64,000 bases of DNA, taken from assembly GCF_034427435.1 (NCBI RefSeq), contig NZ_JAXQNP010000003.1, positions 1,674,001 to 1,738,000 of the forward strand, in the 5' to 3' direction. The translations under genes and the position numbers were made by a program. The notes beneath the pieces were generated by a model, which worked only from the letters and a program-made list of their open reading frames with translations, was not told the origin of the DNA and did not search any database. Of the stretch, positions 8,781 to 17,531 are shown one piece after another. The stretch comes from Nitrospirillum sp034427435. Its GTDB lineage: Bacteria > Pseudomonadota > Alphaproteobacteria > Azospirillales > Azospirillaceae. Each line of letters begins with the position of its first letter. The stretch's first letter is position 1.

Positions 8781-9716
8781 CTAGATGATCCCCAGGCCGT
8801 GCAGCCAGGTTTCCACCAGACGCGGCCACGCCGATACGGCGGACGCCGTCGGCCGCAGTCCGAAGGCGTGGCCACCCAGGGCGTAGGAGTGCAACTCCAC
8901 CGGCACGCCCGCCTTCTTCAGCGCCATGTAGTAGCTCAGCGCGTCCTCGACCCTGTCCACATGGTCATCCTCGTTCTGCAACAGGAAGGTCGGGGGCGTG
9001 TCGCGCGAGATGTGGCGGTCAATGTCTGGATTGAGCGCGATGGTGTTCTCCGCCTCGGACAGATGGCCGGGATACATCGCGATGGCGAAATCCGGACGGC
9101 TGCTTTCCATGTCCGCCGCGTCCACGGCGGTATAGGCCCTGTCGCGGAAATGGGTGCTGACGGCGGCGACCATGTGCCCGCCCGCGGAAAAGCCGATGAC
9201 ACCGATCTTGTGCGGATCGACCTGCCATTCCGCGGCATGGTGGCGGACCAGGCTCACAGCCCGCTGGGCGTCCTGCAAGGCCATCGGCACCGGGGGAACG
9301 ACATGGCAATGGCATAGGCCGTCCCAATAGGGCCCCGAATGCGGTACGCGGTATTTCAGCAGGACGCAGGTAATGCCCCGGCCTGTCAGCCAGTCGCAGA
9401 TCTCCGTGCCTTCCAGGTCCATGGCCAGGATCTTGTAGCCCCCGCCGGGGAAAACGATGACGGCCGCGCCCGTGTTCGGCCCTTTGGGCGCGTAGACCGT
9501 CATGGTGGGGCGGGAGACGTTTTCCACCACCACCACGTTACCGTCCGTGCGCATCATCTCCGGTGCCATGGAGGCCGGCATGCCCGGGGCCGTCCCCGGC
9601 CAGAGGGGAATCTGCGCGTGGCCCGGGGTGGGCTGCCAGACGGACGCCCACGCGGGACCCTGGGGACCCGCGATCAAGGACAACAAGCCAAGGATCAGCA
9701 AGGCGCGACGGCCCAT
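8781..9716 (-). CDS. Secreted alpha/beta hydrolase, acetyl-xylan-esterase / BD-FAE-like
   Basis: A 311-residue protein with a Sec signal peptide (GRRALLILGLLSLIAGPQG, cleavage near AWA-SV). Features of the bacterial esterase/lipase family are an oxyanion region VIVFPGGGY, the nucleophile elbow GFSAGGHM, the acid loop QNEDDHVDRVEDAL and the catalytic His in GGHAFGLRP. This architecture is typical of carbohydrate esterases that deacetylate plant polysaccharides in the periplasm. It lies convergent to the amidohydrolase (25 bp) and 27 bp downstream of mlaF on the same strand, inserted into the housekeeping block. Confidence 0.82.
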   Translation of the reverse strand: MGRRALLILGLLSLIAGPQGPAWASVWQPTPGHAQIPLWPGTAPGMPASMAPEMMRTDGNVVVVENVSRPTMTVYAPKGPNTGAAVIVFPGGGYKILAMDLEGTEICDWLTGRGITCVLLKYRVPHSGPYWDGLCHCHVVPPVPMALQDAQRAVSLVRHHAAEWQVDPHKIGVIGFSAGGHMVAAVSTHFRDRAYTAVDAADMESSRPDFAIAMYPGHLSEAENTIALNPDIDRHISRDTPPTFLLQNEDDHVDRVEDALSYYMALKKAGVPVELHSYALGGHAFGLRPTASAVSAWPRLVETWLHGLGII

Positions 9717-9743
9717 GCGCGACTGTCCTTTGCGGTGGCGGCC

Positions 9744-10523
9744 TTACCCCAGCTTGACCTGCATCTGGATCGGGCCGTCGGCGCGGCCGTGGATGAACTG
9801 GTCGACGTAAGCGTTGCCGCTGTTGTCGATGGCGTCCGTCGGCCCCTGCCAGATCAGCTTGCCCTGGTACAGCATGCCGATGCGGTCGGAGATTTTGCGG
9901 GCGCTGGCCATATCGTGGGTGATGGTCAGCGCGGTGGCGCCCAGGTCGCGCACACACTTCACGATCAGGTCGTTGATGACGTCGGCCATGATGGGGTCCA
10001 GACCCGTCGTCGGCTCGTCGAAGAAGATGATTTCCGGGGTGGTGGCGATGGCGCGGGCCAGGCTCACGCGCTTTTGCATGCCGCCTGACAATTCCGCCGG
10101 GGACAGGTTGGCCACGTCCGGGCCAAGGCCCACCGCGGCCAGCTTCTCGATGGCGATCTCGCGTGCCTGCGACCGCTTCATGCCCTGGCCCTGGATCAGG
10201 CCGAAGGCCACGTTCTGCCAGACGGGCAGGCTGTCGAACAGGGCGCCGCCCTGGAACAGCATGCCGAACTTGGTCATGACCCGGTCGCGGGCGCGGCCGC
10301 CGATGTGGGTGGTCTCCTCGCCATCGACCTTGATGGTGCCGGCATCCGGGCGCAGCAGGCCCAGGATGGATTTCAGCATCACCGACTTGCCGGTGCCCGA
10401 CCCGCCGATGATGACGAAGGACTCGCCCTTGGCGACGCTGAGGTCCACGCCGTCCAGCACCTTCTTGGGGCCGAAGGCCTTCTTGACGCCAACCAGCTCG
10501 ATTTTGGGGGTCGCGGTGCTCAT
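9744..10523 (-). CDS. mlaF: ABC transporter ATP-binding protein, Mla-type phospholipid/organic-solvent transport
   Basis: Cytoplasmic ATPase of the MCE/Mla lipid transporter, which keeps outer-membrane asymmetry. The 259 residues contain Walker A GGSGTGKSVML, Q-loop LFQGGALFDSLPVW, signature LSGGMQKRVSLARA, Walker B EIIFFDEPTTGLDP and H-loop ITHDM. The Q-loop sequence with GALFDS is characteristic of MlaF. The start overlaps the mlaE stop by 4 bp, indicating translational coupling. The MCE protein gene (mlaD) is not in the window. Confidence 0.92.
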   Translation of the reverse strand: MSTATPKIELVGVKKAFGPKKVLDGVDLSVAKGESFVIIGGSGTGKSVMLKSILGLLRPDAGTIKVDGEETTHIGGRARDRVMTKFGMLFQGGALFDSLPVWQNVAFGLIQGQGMKRSQAREIAIEKLAAVGLGPDVANLSPAELSGGMQKRVSLARAIATTPEIIFFDEPTTGLDPIMADVINDLIVKCVRDLGATALTITHDMASARKISDRIGMLYQGKLIWQGPTDAIDNSGNAYVDQFIHGRADGPIQMQVKLG

Positions 10524-11290
10524 GAGAAGAACAGCCCCGTCAGCAGATAGTTGATCATCAGGATCATGATGGAGGCGGAAACCACGGCGTGCGTGGTGGC
10601 CGCACCCACGCCCTGGGCGCCGCCCTTGGAATGGTAGCCGTTGTAGCAGCCCATCAGCGCGATGATGAAACCGAAGGCCGCCGCCTTCGCCAGGCCCGAG
10701 ACCACGTCGATGGTCTCAAGGTACTGGGCCGTGCTGGTCAGGTAGGCGGCGGGGTTGAAGCCCAGGCGGTAGATGCTGACGACGTAGCCGCCGAAGACGC
10801 CGATGATGTCGGCCACCAGCACCAGGCAGGGCAGCATCAGCGTGCCCGCCAGCAGGCGGGGCGCCACCAGGTATTTGAACGGGTTGGTGGACAGGGTGGT
10901 CAGCGCGTCGACCTGTTCCGTCACACGCATGGTGCCGATCTCGGCCGCCATGGCCGCACCCACGCGGCCCGCCACCATCAGCCCGGCCATGACCGGCCCC
11001 AGCTCACGGGTGATGGACAGCACCACCACGGTGGCGATGGCGCTGGATGCGTTGAACCGGGCGAAGCCCGTGTAGCTCTGCAGCGCCAGCACCATGCCGG
11101 TGAACAGGGCGGTCAGGCCCACCACCGGCAGGCTGTTATAGCCGATCTCCCGCATCTGCTGCAGCAGCAGGCGGGGATAGAAGGGGGGACGGACGCAATG
11201 CGACAAGGCGCGCGCCGTGAACAGGGCCAGCCGCCCGGTTGCGGCCAGGAACACCAGGGTGGCCCGGCCGATCCCGCTCAAGAACCCCAT
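10520..11290 (-). CDS. mlaE: MlaE family ABC transporter permease
   Basis: A 256-residue inner-membrane permease of the MCE lipid transport complex. It shows an amphipathic N-terminal helix, then the conserved block YNSLPVVGLTALFTGMVLAL, the coupling-helix motif ELGPVMAGLMVAGRVGAAMA, and EIGTMRVTEQVDAL; several hydrophobic segments follow. It works with MlaF, whose gene overlaps its 3' end. It follows alr by 87 bp on the same strand. Confidence 0.92.
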   Translation of the reverse strand: MGFLSGIGRATLVFLAATGRLALFTARALSHCVRPPFYPRLLLQQMREIGYNSLPVVGLTALFTGMVLALQSYTGFARFNASSAIATVVVLSITRELGPVMAGLMVAGRVGAAMAAEIGTMRVTEQVDALTTLSTNPFKYLVAPRLLAGTLMLPCLVLVADIIGVFGGYVVSIYRLGFNPAAYLTSTAQYLETIDVVSGLAKAAAFGFIIALMGCYNGYHSKGGAQGVGAATTHAVVSASIMILMINYLLTGLFFS

Positions 11291-11377
11291 CCGCTCCGCT
11301 CCTCAGTCATTCAAGGGACTTATCATACCAACCGCTGACGTGCCCAACGGCTCCACATCCGGGTGCGCCGCAAAAGG

Positions 11378-12517
11378 TCACGCCCCCTGATACACGCGGC
11401 AAAACCTCCGGCCAAGCCCTGTTAGGATCTCATAGCCTATCGTTCCCGCGTCGGCCGCCACGTCATCCAGCGGCCGGTCGGGCCCGATCAGCTCAGCGAA
11501 GACGCCGGGAACCAGGGCGGCGGGCGGCACGTCGCTGGCATCCACGCTCAGCAAATCCATGGAAATGCGGCCGACCACCAGGGCCCGCACGCCGGCGATG
11601 GTGACATGGCCGGATGAGCCCAGGGCGCGGAAATAGCCGTCGGCATAACCTACGGCGATGGTGGCCAGCCGGGCCGGCGCCCGGGTGCGATAGGTGGCGC
11701 CGTATCCCACGGTGGTGCCCGCCGGCACGTCGCGGACCTGCAGGACCCGCCCCAGCAGCCGCAGCGCCGGGCTCATGGGGTTGGGGGCCTCCGGCGTCGG
11801 ATTCACCCCATACAGCGCGGCACCCGGCCGCACCATGTCGTGCAGCAGCGACGCCTCACGGAAGATGCCGGAGGAGGCCGCAAGGCTGGCCGGTGCCGCG
11901 GGCAGGCGGGCCAGATGGTCCCGGAACCGGGCGTCCTGCTCGGCATTCAGGCCGTCACCCGCCACGTCGGCGCTGGCCAGGTGGCTCATCCAGCCCGCCA
12001 GGGCGATGCCGGACAGCCGGGCCGTGTCGCCGACCAGGCGCCGGACGTCGCCATCATCCAGTCCCAGGCGGTTCATGCCGGTGTCGATGTGGATGACGGC
12101 GGGCAATGCGCGGTCCAGCTCTCTCCCCAGGGCGCGCCAGCGGTCGATATCGTCCAGGCTGTTCAGGACCGGTATCAGGCCCAGGGCGGCCAGTTCCCGC
12201 TCCGTGCCCGGCGTCGGGCCGTGCAGGACCAGGATGCGGGCGTCAGGGCCGGTGCCCGGGGGCAGGGCGGCGCGCAGGGCCGCGGCCTCCTCCAGGTCGG
12301 CGACGAAAAAGGTCCGGCACCCGGCCTTCAGCAGCGCGCGCGCCACGGCAACGGCGCCCAGGCCATAGCCGTCGGCCTTGACCACGCCGGCGCATTCCAC
12401 CACCCGGCCCGCCCGCTGGGCATGGTCGCGCAAGGACCGCCAGTTGCCGGCGATGGCTTCCAGGTCGATGGCCAATACGGCGCCGGCACCGGCCGGCACC
12501 TGATCTAGGAATCCCAT
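11378..12517 (-). CDS. alr: Alanine racemase
   Basis: PLP-dependent enzyme that makes D-alanine for peptidoglycan. The start at 12517 (MGFLDQVPAGAG) gives 379 residues, the normal size; the frame stays open upstream into dnaB but only as shadow. PLP-binding Lys47 lies in VVKADGYGLGAVAVARAL, and the second catalytic residue, Tyr, in VGYGATYRTRAPARLATI. The fold-III barrel is followed by the C-terminal beta domain ending GYEILTGLGRRFCRVY. It starts 19 bp after the dnaB stop, so dnaB-alr are likely co-transcribed, as in many alphaproteobacteria. Confidence 0.95.
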   Translation of the reverse strand: MGFLDQVPAGAGAVLAIDLEAIAGNWRSLRDHAQRAGRVVECAGVVKADGYGLGAVAVARALLKAGCRTFFVADLEEAAALRAALPPGTGPDARILVLHGPTPGTERELAALGLIPVLNSLDDIDRWRALGRELDRALPAVIHIDTGMNRLGLDDGDVRRLVGDTARLSGIALAGWMSHLASADVAGDGLNAEQDARFRDHLARLPAAPASLAASSGIFREASLLHDMVRPGAALYGVNPTPEAPNPMSPALRLLGRVLQVRDVPAGTTVGYGATYRTRAPARLATIAVGYADGYFRALGSSGHVTIAGVRALVVGRISMDLLSVDASDVPPAALVPGVFAELIGPDRPLDDVAADAGTIGYEILTGLGRRFCRVYQGA

Positions 12518-12536
12518 GGGCGACACGCCTGATTCC

Positions 12537-14045
12537 TCAGTAATCGTCGCCCGCGCCCGCCAGGGCATGGTGGGTGTCGAGGTCGGAGAAGCGGGTGAAT
12601 TCGCCGTGGAAGTGCAGGCGCACGGTGCCCACGGGGCCGTGACGCTGCTTGGCGATGATGGCCTCGGCGGTATCGTGCACCTCTTCCAGCCGCTGCTGCC
12701 AGCGCTGGTAGCGGTCGTTGAACTTGTCTTCCGCTTCTTCCGGGCGGCGGGAGGGTTCGGCGCGTTCCAGGTAGTACTGTTCGCGGTAGACGAACATGAC
12801 CACGTCGGCGTCCTGCTCGATGGAGCCGGATTCACGCAGGTCCGAGAGCTGCGGGCGCTTGTCCTCGCGGTTTTCCACCTGTCGCGACAGCTGCGACAGG
12901 GCGATCACCGGCAGGTCCAGTTCCTTGGCGATGGCCTTGAGGCCGCGGGTGATCTCGGAGATTTCCTGCACGCGGTTGTCGGTCTTGCTGATGCCGCCGC
13001 CGCGCAGCAGCTGCAGATAGTCGACCACGATCATGCCCAGGCCGTGGGTGCGCTTCAGCCGGCGGGCGCGGGTGCGCACAGCGGTGATGGACAGGGCAGG
13101 GGTGTCGTCCACGAAGAACGGCACCTTGGAGATATAGTTGCTGGCCTCGATGAAGCGGGGGAAGTCGCTGCCGTGGATTTCGCCACGGCGGATCTTGTCG
13201 CCGCTGACCTCGGCCTCATCGGCCAGGATACGGGTGGCCAGCTGTTCCGCCGACATTTCCAGGGAGAAGAAGCCAACGGGCGCCCCCTCCTTGCCGCTGC
13301 TCTTCATATGGGCGCGCGCGGCGTTGAAGGCGATGTTGGTGGCCAGCGCCGTCTTACCCATCGAGGGGCGGCCGGCCAGGATGATGAGGTCGGACGGATG
13401 CAGGCCGCCCAGCTTGCCGTCCAGGTCGCGCAGGCCGGTGGTGACGCCGGTGACATGGCTGGACCGCTTGTATGCCGCCTCCGCCATTTCGATGGCGGCC
13501 TTCAGCGACCGTTCGAACGGGACGAAGCCGCCCTGGGCGTCACCGGTGGAGGCGAGGTCGAACAGCCGCTTCTCCGCCTCCTCAATCTGGTCGGTGGCGA
13601 CCACGTCCAGGTCGTGTTTGTACGCGGCGTTGACCATGTCCTCGCCCACGTCGATCAACTGCCGGCGCAGGTAGGCGTCGTGGATGATGCGGCCGTAGTC
13701 CTCCGCGTTGCTGACGGTGACGACACCGGCGGCCAGGCGGGCCAGGTACTCGGTGCCGCCGATCTCCTTCAGGTCGGCATCCTGCTCGAAATAAGCCTTC
13801 AGCGTCAGCGGGCTGGCGATCTGGCCGCGCTCCACCAGCTTGGCGATGGCGGCGAAGACGCGGCCGTTGGCCGGGTCGAAGAAGTGCTCCGGCCGCAGGA
13901 ACTCGGCCACCTTTTCCAGGGCCTTGTTGTTGACCAGGGCGGCGCCCAGCAGCGCCTGTTCCGCCTCCAGGTTATGGGGCGGCGTGCGGTAGGGCAACGC
14001 ACCGGTGGAGGCGGCCGGGTCGGTCAACTTGGTGTCCATGGGCAT
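12537..14045 (-). CDS. dnaB: Replicative DNA helicase DnaB
   Basis: Hexameric 5'-3' helicase of the replication fork. In 502 residues: N-terminal primase-interaction domain (PHNLEAEQALLGAALVNNKA), linker, and the RecA-like domain with Walker A AGRPSMGKTALATNIA, Walker B GMIVVDYLQLL, and the arginine-finger region SDLRESGSIEQDADVV. The C-terminus is extended by an acidic tail typical of alphaproteobacteria. A perfect DnaA box (TTATCCACA) lies about 75 bp upstream of the start. Confidence 0.97.
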   Translation of the reverse strand: MPMDTKLTDPAASTGALPYRTPPHNLEAEQALLGAALVNNKALEKVAEFLRPEHFFDPANGRVFAAIAKLVERGQIASPLTLKAYFEQDADLKEIGGTEYLARLAAGVVTVSNAEDYGRIIHDAYLRRQLIDVGEDMVNAAYKHDLDVVATDQIEEAEKRLFDLASTGDAQGGFVPFERSLKAAIEMAEAAYKRSSHVTGVTTGLRDLDGKLGGLHPSDLIILAGRPSMGKTALATNIAFNAARAHMKSSGKEGAPVGFFSLEMSAEQLATRILADEAEVSGDKIRRGEIHGSDFPRFIEASNYISKVPFFVDDTPALSITAVRTRARRLKRTHGLGMIVVDYLQLLRGGGISKTDNRVQEISEITRGLKAIAKELDLPVIALSQLSRQVENREDKRPQLSDLRESGSIEQDADVVMFVYREQYYLERAEPSRRPEEAEDKFNDRYQRWQQRLEEVHDTAEAIIAKQRHGPVGTVRLHFHGEFTRFSDLDTHHALAGAGDDY

Positions 14046-14117
14046 GAGTTTAACAGCGGGGGAGGCATGGCATAGCCGGACGCTGCGGCCACGGCAAGTG
14101 CAACATGCGGATGGATT

Positions 14118-14126
14118 TTATCCACA
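14118..14126 (+). promoter_or_regulatory. Perfect DnaA box upstream of dnaB
   Basis: TTATCCACA matches the strong DnaA-box consensus exactly. Two related TTATCCCC sequences follow on the other strand within 25 bp (about 14129-14149). The cluster sits 73-105 bp upstream of the dnaB start, so DnaA may control dnaB expression; a replication origin is unlikely because dnaA, dnaN and an AT-rich unwinding element are absent. Confidence 0.5.
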
Positions 14127-14145
14127 GGGGGATAAACGCGGGGAT

Positions 14146-14178
14146 AAGGGCGGGGCCGCGCCGGCAGGCCCCGCCCTT
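14146..14178 (-). terminator. GC-rich hairpin downstream of the cyclopropane synthase gene
   Basis: A 12-bp perfect stem, AAGGGCGGGGCC (14146-14157) with GGCCCCGCCCTT (14167-14178), 9-nt loop. It begins 16 bp beyond the stop of the minus-strand cfa gene, a normal terminator position. No long T run follows. Confidence 0.6.
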
Positions 14179-14194
14179 AAGGCTTGATTTCCCG

Positions 14195-15511
14195 CTATTC
14201 CGCCACCATCGCCGGGCTGCGGGAGCGGGGGGCCATCGCCTCCTCCGCCCTGTGGATATAATCGCGGGTCAGGGGCACCGTCGCCAGCGCGTTCGACAGT
14301 TGGATTTGGAACACCATGTGCCCCTGATAGCGGAACGCGCACTCCGACCCCGCCAGGTAGAATTCCCACATGCGGACGAAGCGGTCGTCATACAGGGCGG
14401 CGGCCTCGTCGGCGCGGGCCATGAAGCGGTGACGCCAGGCGCGCAGGGTTTCGGCGTAATGCAGGCGCAGGATCTCGATATCGGTGGTGACGACGCGCGC
14501 CTTCTCCACCGCCGGCATCACCTCCGACAGGGCGGGAACATAGCCGCCGGGGAAAATGTACTTGCGAATCCATGGGTTGGTGGCCCCCGGCCCGTCCAGC
14601 CTGCCGATGGAATGGATCAGGGCCACCCCTTCGGGCGTCATCAGGTCGCGCACCGCCGCGAAATATTCAGGGTAGTGGGGCAGGCCCACATGCTCGAACA
14701 TGCCGACCGAGACGATGCGGTCGAAATGCCCGGCATAGCCCTGGGCCGCCAGGTGGCGGTAATCCACCAGCTCGAACCGCACGCGGTCGGCCACGCCCTC
14801 ATCGGCCGCGCGCTGCCGGGCCACCGCCAACTGTTCCTCAGACAGGGTGATGCCCATGATCCGGGCGTCGGGAACCTGGCGGGCGATCTCCAGCGCCATG
14901 CCGCCCCAGCCGCAGCCGATGTCCAGCACCTTATGGCCGGGTTCCAGGCGCAGCTTGGCGATGATATGGCGCTTCTTCAGGCTCTGCGCCTCTTCCAACG
15001 TCGTTTCCGGCGTCGGGAAATAGGCGCAGGAATATTGGCGGTCGCTGTCCAGGAACAGGGCGTAGAGCTTGCCCGAGAGGTCGTAATGGTGGGCGACGTT
15101 GGCCTTGGACCGGTGCGCCGGGTTGAACTGCTGGGCGTAGCGGGTGAGGGTCTCGATGGGACCCATCAGATGGTCGGGCCAGCCGATGTGCTGCCAGCCG
15201 CTGTTGCGGGTGACCAGGGCCAGCAGGTCGTAGATGCTGCCCTCCTCCATCACCAGCGTGCCGTCCATATAGGCCTCGCCCGCGTACAGGCGCGGCGCCA
15301 GGGCCAGCTTCCAGTGCAGGGCCGGGTCGGTGATCCGCATGGTGATGGGGCCGTAGGCGGACGGGCCGCCATCCACGGTGCCGCCGGGGCTGAGCCCGCC
15401 CGGCAGCGCGTCCGGGTCGCGGCGGCCGAATTCGTAGCGGCGCTGATAGGCGTCGATCAGGGTCATATGACCGGTCTTGATCAGGGACCGGAACAGGCTG
15501 GCCAAGAGCAT
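14195..15511 (-). CDS. cfa: Cyclopropane-fatty-acyl-phospholipid synthase
   Basis: SAM-dependent enzyme that adds a methylene bridge to unsaturated acyl chains of membrane phospholipids. The 438 residues include an N-terminal lipid-binding region (LALAPRLYAGEAYMDGTLV) and a class I methyltransferase domain with motif I VLDIGCGWGGMALEIA, followed by GITLSEEQLAVARQRA and IVSVGMFEHVG, all typical of Cfa. The C-terminal region carries the conserved RMWEFYLAGSECAFRYQG. Single-gene unit, upstream of a hairpin terminator. Confidence 0.93.
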   Translation of the reverse strand: MLLASLFRSLIKTGHMTLIDAYQRRYEFGRRDPDALPGGLSPGGTVDGGPSAYGPITMRITDPALHWKLALAPRLYAGEAYMDGTLVMEEGSIYDLLALVTRNSGWQHIGWPDHLMGPIETLTRYAQQFNPAHRSKANVAHHYDLSGKLYALFLDSDRQYSCAYFPTPETTLEEAQSLKKRHIIAKLRLEPGHKVLDIGCGWGGMALEIARQVPDARIMGITLSEEQLAVARQRAADEGVADRVRFELVDYRHLAAQGYAGHFDRIVSVGMFEHVGLPHYPEYFAAVRDLMTPEGVALIHSIGRLDGPGATNPWIRKYIFPGGYVPALSEVMPAVEKARVVTTDIEILRLHYAETLRAWRHRFMARADEAAALYDDRFVRMWEFYLAGSECAFRYQGHMVFQIQLSNALATVPLTRDYIHRAEEAMAPRSRSPAMVAE

Positions 15512-15610
15512 GCCGAAGGCTCCCTCGTCTCAAATCACCTGCATATCAAAGACATGTAGGTAGTCTGGGAGCAGGGAGCCAAGGGGTCTATTAGCTCTAA
15601 GATTTACGCA

Positions 15611-15631
15611 AAAGGGCAGGGGTTGCCCTTT
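15611..15631 (-). terminator. Intrinsic terminator after cysQ
   Basis: AAAGGGCA (15611-15618) pairs with TGCCCTTT (15624-15631) around a 5-nt loop. On the minus strand the second arm runs into TTTT, and the structure starts 9 bp past the cysQ stop. Confidence 0.65.
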
Positions 15632-15639
15632 CGGGCGTC

Positions 15640-16439
15640 TTACTTCCCGTGGGCGATGAAGGGGCCGTTACGGAACCCCGCCTTGCCGTAGCGGAAGGGG
15701 TCGCCCTCGGGGGTGGTCATGCCGCCGCCGGCGGCCAGCAGCACGGCGTGACCGGCGGCCGTATCCCACTCGCAGGTGGGGCCGAAGCGGGGATAGAGGT
15801 CGGCGACGCCCTCGGCGATGCGGCAGAACTTGACCGAACTGCCGCAGGCCAGCGTCTCGGCCACCGAATAGGCCTTGAGATAATCCGCCAGCGCCGCGTC
15901 GTTGGCGTGGGAGCGGGAGGAGACGACGGTCACGCCGGCGCGGGGCTGCGGCCGGCAGGCGATGGCCTCCCGCCCGGCGCCGTTGCGCTGGCGCCAGGCC
16001 AGGGGCTTGGGCGCCAGCACGCCGGCGAACAACTCGCCGCTGGCCGGGGCGTACACCGCGCCCAGCACCGGCTGGCCCTGGTCCACCAGCGCGATGTTCA
16101 CCGTGAACTCGCCATTGCGCTTGATGAATTCCTTGGTGCCGTCCAGGGGGTCCACCAGCCAGAAGGGCTGGCGCGCGGCCACGGCCGGGATCTCCCCCGC
16201 TCCGCCGCCTCTTCCGACACGGCGGGGATGGCGGGCGTCAGCCGTGCCAAGCCGGGCAGGATGATTGCCTCGGCGGCATGGTCGGCCAGGGTGACGGGGC
16301 TTCCGTCGGCCTTGGACGTGGCGCCGTCGTCGCCTTCGTAGAACGGTAGGGTGGCATGCCCGGCCTCCACCGCCAGCGCCGCGACATCGTCCAGCAGGGC
16401 AACAAGGTCCATACGGGCGAGGACGGCGGCGATGATCAT
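15640..16439 (-). pseudogene. cysQ: 3'(2'),5'-bisphosphate nucleotidase CysQ, frameshifted
   Basis: Enzyme that hydrolyses PAP during sulfate assimilation, inositol-monophosphatase fold. The N-terminal part (from ATG 16439, or MDLVALLDD at 16412) reads to VSEEAAERG; the rest, WLVDPLDGTKEFIKRNGEFT onward, is in another frame. One extra G in the minus-strand G5 run (plus-strand C run 16194-16198) gives a continuous AERG-EIPAVAARQPFWLVDP, exactly the family sequence, of about 265 residues. Both metal-binding motifs (EE and DPLDGT) and the C-terminal CEWDTAAGHAVL block are intact, so this is either a very recent mutation or a base-call error. Confidence 0.85.
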
Positions 16440-16649
16440 GGGTCCAGCCTATCTATGTAGTCAGGGGTGGAAGGGTCGGCGGACGGCATAGTGCATCCGC
16501 CCCCGGCTCAGCAACAGTCCAGGTCCGCTTGGACGCGCGCGGCTCTCATGCGCGTCAGTCCGGACCCGCTTCCCTCATTCCGCTTGAGTGGCGGAATAAG
16601 GGTCAAGGGGCGCGATAATGGGCGGGCTCTCGCCATCCCGCAACCCGCA

Positions 16650-16705
16650 CAATGGGGCAGGGCCAATGGGGCGGGGCCAATGGGGCGGGGCCAATGGGCC
16701 GGGGG
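16650..16705 (+). repeat. Four tandem copies of a 14-bp CCAAT-containing repeat
   Basis: Units start at 16650, 16664, 16678 and 16692, consensus CAATGGGGCGGGGC. The second and third are identical; the first differs at one base, the last degenerates at its end. The array lies about 60 bp upstream of the nuclease gene, in a 324-bp gap between cysQ and that gene that otherwise holds no recognisable gene. Confidence 0.85.
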
Positions 16706-16763
16706 CAGTGTGGACGGACCTTCGGGGACGGACCAGTGGGAAAGGAAATGCTATACTCCGCCC

Positions 16764-17342
16764 ATGATGAGACCGATGCCGCCCCGCTTCCTCCACATCC
16801 TGCTCCCGCTATGCGCCGTCCTGGCCGGGGGAACGGCCCTGGCCGCCCCACCGCCGCCGGTGGGCGGGGGCGGGGACGTGATCGAAGGGCACGCTCAGGC
16901 GACGGAGGGGGACACGCTGCTGGTGGATGGCGGGGAGATCAAGCTGTACGGCATCGATGCGCCCGACCCCGGCCAGACCTGCCAAAACCGGCGGGGCGCC
17001 AACTATGATTGCTTCGCCCAGGCGACGAAGGAATTGCAGGCCGTCGTCCAGGACAAGATCGTGCGCTGTACCACCAAGGAAAGCCCGCCCAAGCAGCGCC
17101 GCCTGGGCGTCTGCACGGTGGAGGGGCGGGACGTCGCTGGCATCATGGTGCGCGCCGGATGGGCCTTGGCCTACACCGCCCTGGCGCCGGACTATTACAG
17201 TGTCCAGGTCCTGGCCATGAGCCACCGCGCCGGCATGTGGGGCGGCCGGGTGGAGCCCCCCTGGCTGTGGCGCGATCGGCAGGCGGCATTGGAGGCGGAC
17301 GCCACCGGCAAGCCCAAGAAAAAGCCCAGCGGCCAGCCATGA
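16764..17342 (+). CDS. Secreted thermonuclease-family (SNase-like) protein
   Basis: A 192-residue protein from ATG 16764 with a signal peptide (FLHILLPLCAVLAGGTALA-AP). The SNase OB-fold is visible as GDTLLVDGGEIKLYGIDAPD, then a helix FAQATKELQAVVQDK, and RRLGVCTVEGRDVAGIMVRAGWALAY. Compared with canonical nucleases, the first catalytic Arg is Lys (IKLYGID) and the Glu is Asp (DAPD); the second Arg (RRLG) is kept, so activity may be altered. A TATACT at 16752-16757 lies only 6 bp before the ATG and there is no close Shine-Dalgarno sequence, so the mRNA may be leaderless. C-terminal tail is Lys/Pro-rich. Confidence 0.78.
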   Translation: MMRPMPPRFLHILLPLCAVLAGGTALAAPPPPVGGGGDVIEGHAQATEGDTLLVDGGEIKLYGIDAPDPGQTCQNRRGANYDCFAQATKELQAVVQDKIVRCTTKESPPKQRRLGVCTVEGRDVAGIMVRAGWALAYTALAPDYYSVQVLAMSHRAGMWGGRVEPPWLWRDRQAALEADATGKPKKKPSGQP

Positions 17343-17446
17343 GGCCACCCACATCGTTGTCGCGGACCCGCCCCTTAGGGGAGCGTTGGGCGGGACACAG
17401 TGCCATGCAAACATGCCGGCCCTTCCCCCAGGCGCCTGGAAAACAC

Positions 17447-17478
17447 TTGACCGCGACCGTTCGGGCCATCACCTATGT
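17447..17478 (+). promoter_or_regulatory. Possible infA promoter
   Basis: TTGACC (17447-17452) is a good -35 element; the region 17470-17478 (CACCTATGT) offers a weak -10 at 17-20 bp spacing. It lies about 55 bp upstream of infA in a 189-bp gap. The call rests on these hexamers only. Confidence 0.35.
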
Positions 17479-17531
17479 CGCCGAAATTGCGCGCATCCCG
17501 CAATCCACCCGTTTTTTCCTGAAAGGAAGTT

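Noticed and set aside
14118..14150. Chromosomal replication origin
   Set aside because: One perfect DnaA box with two partial ones is too few; there is no AT-rich unwinding element and neither dnaA nor dnaN is near.
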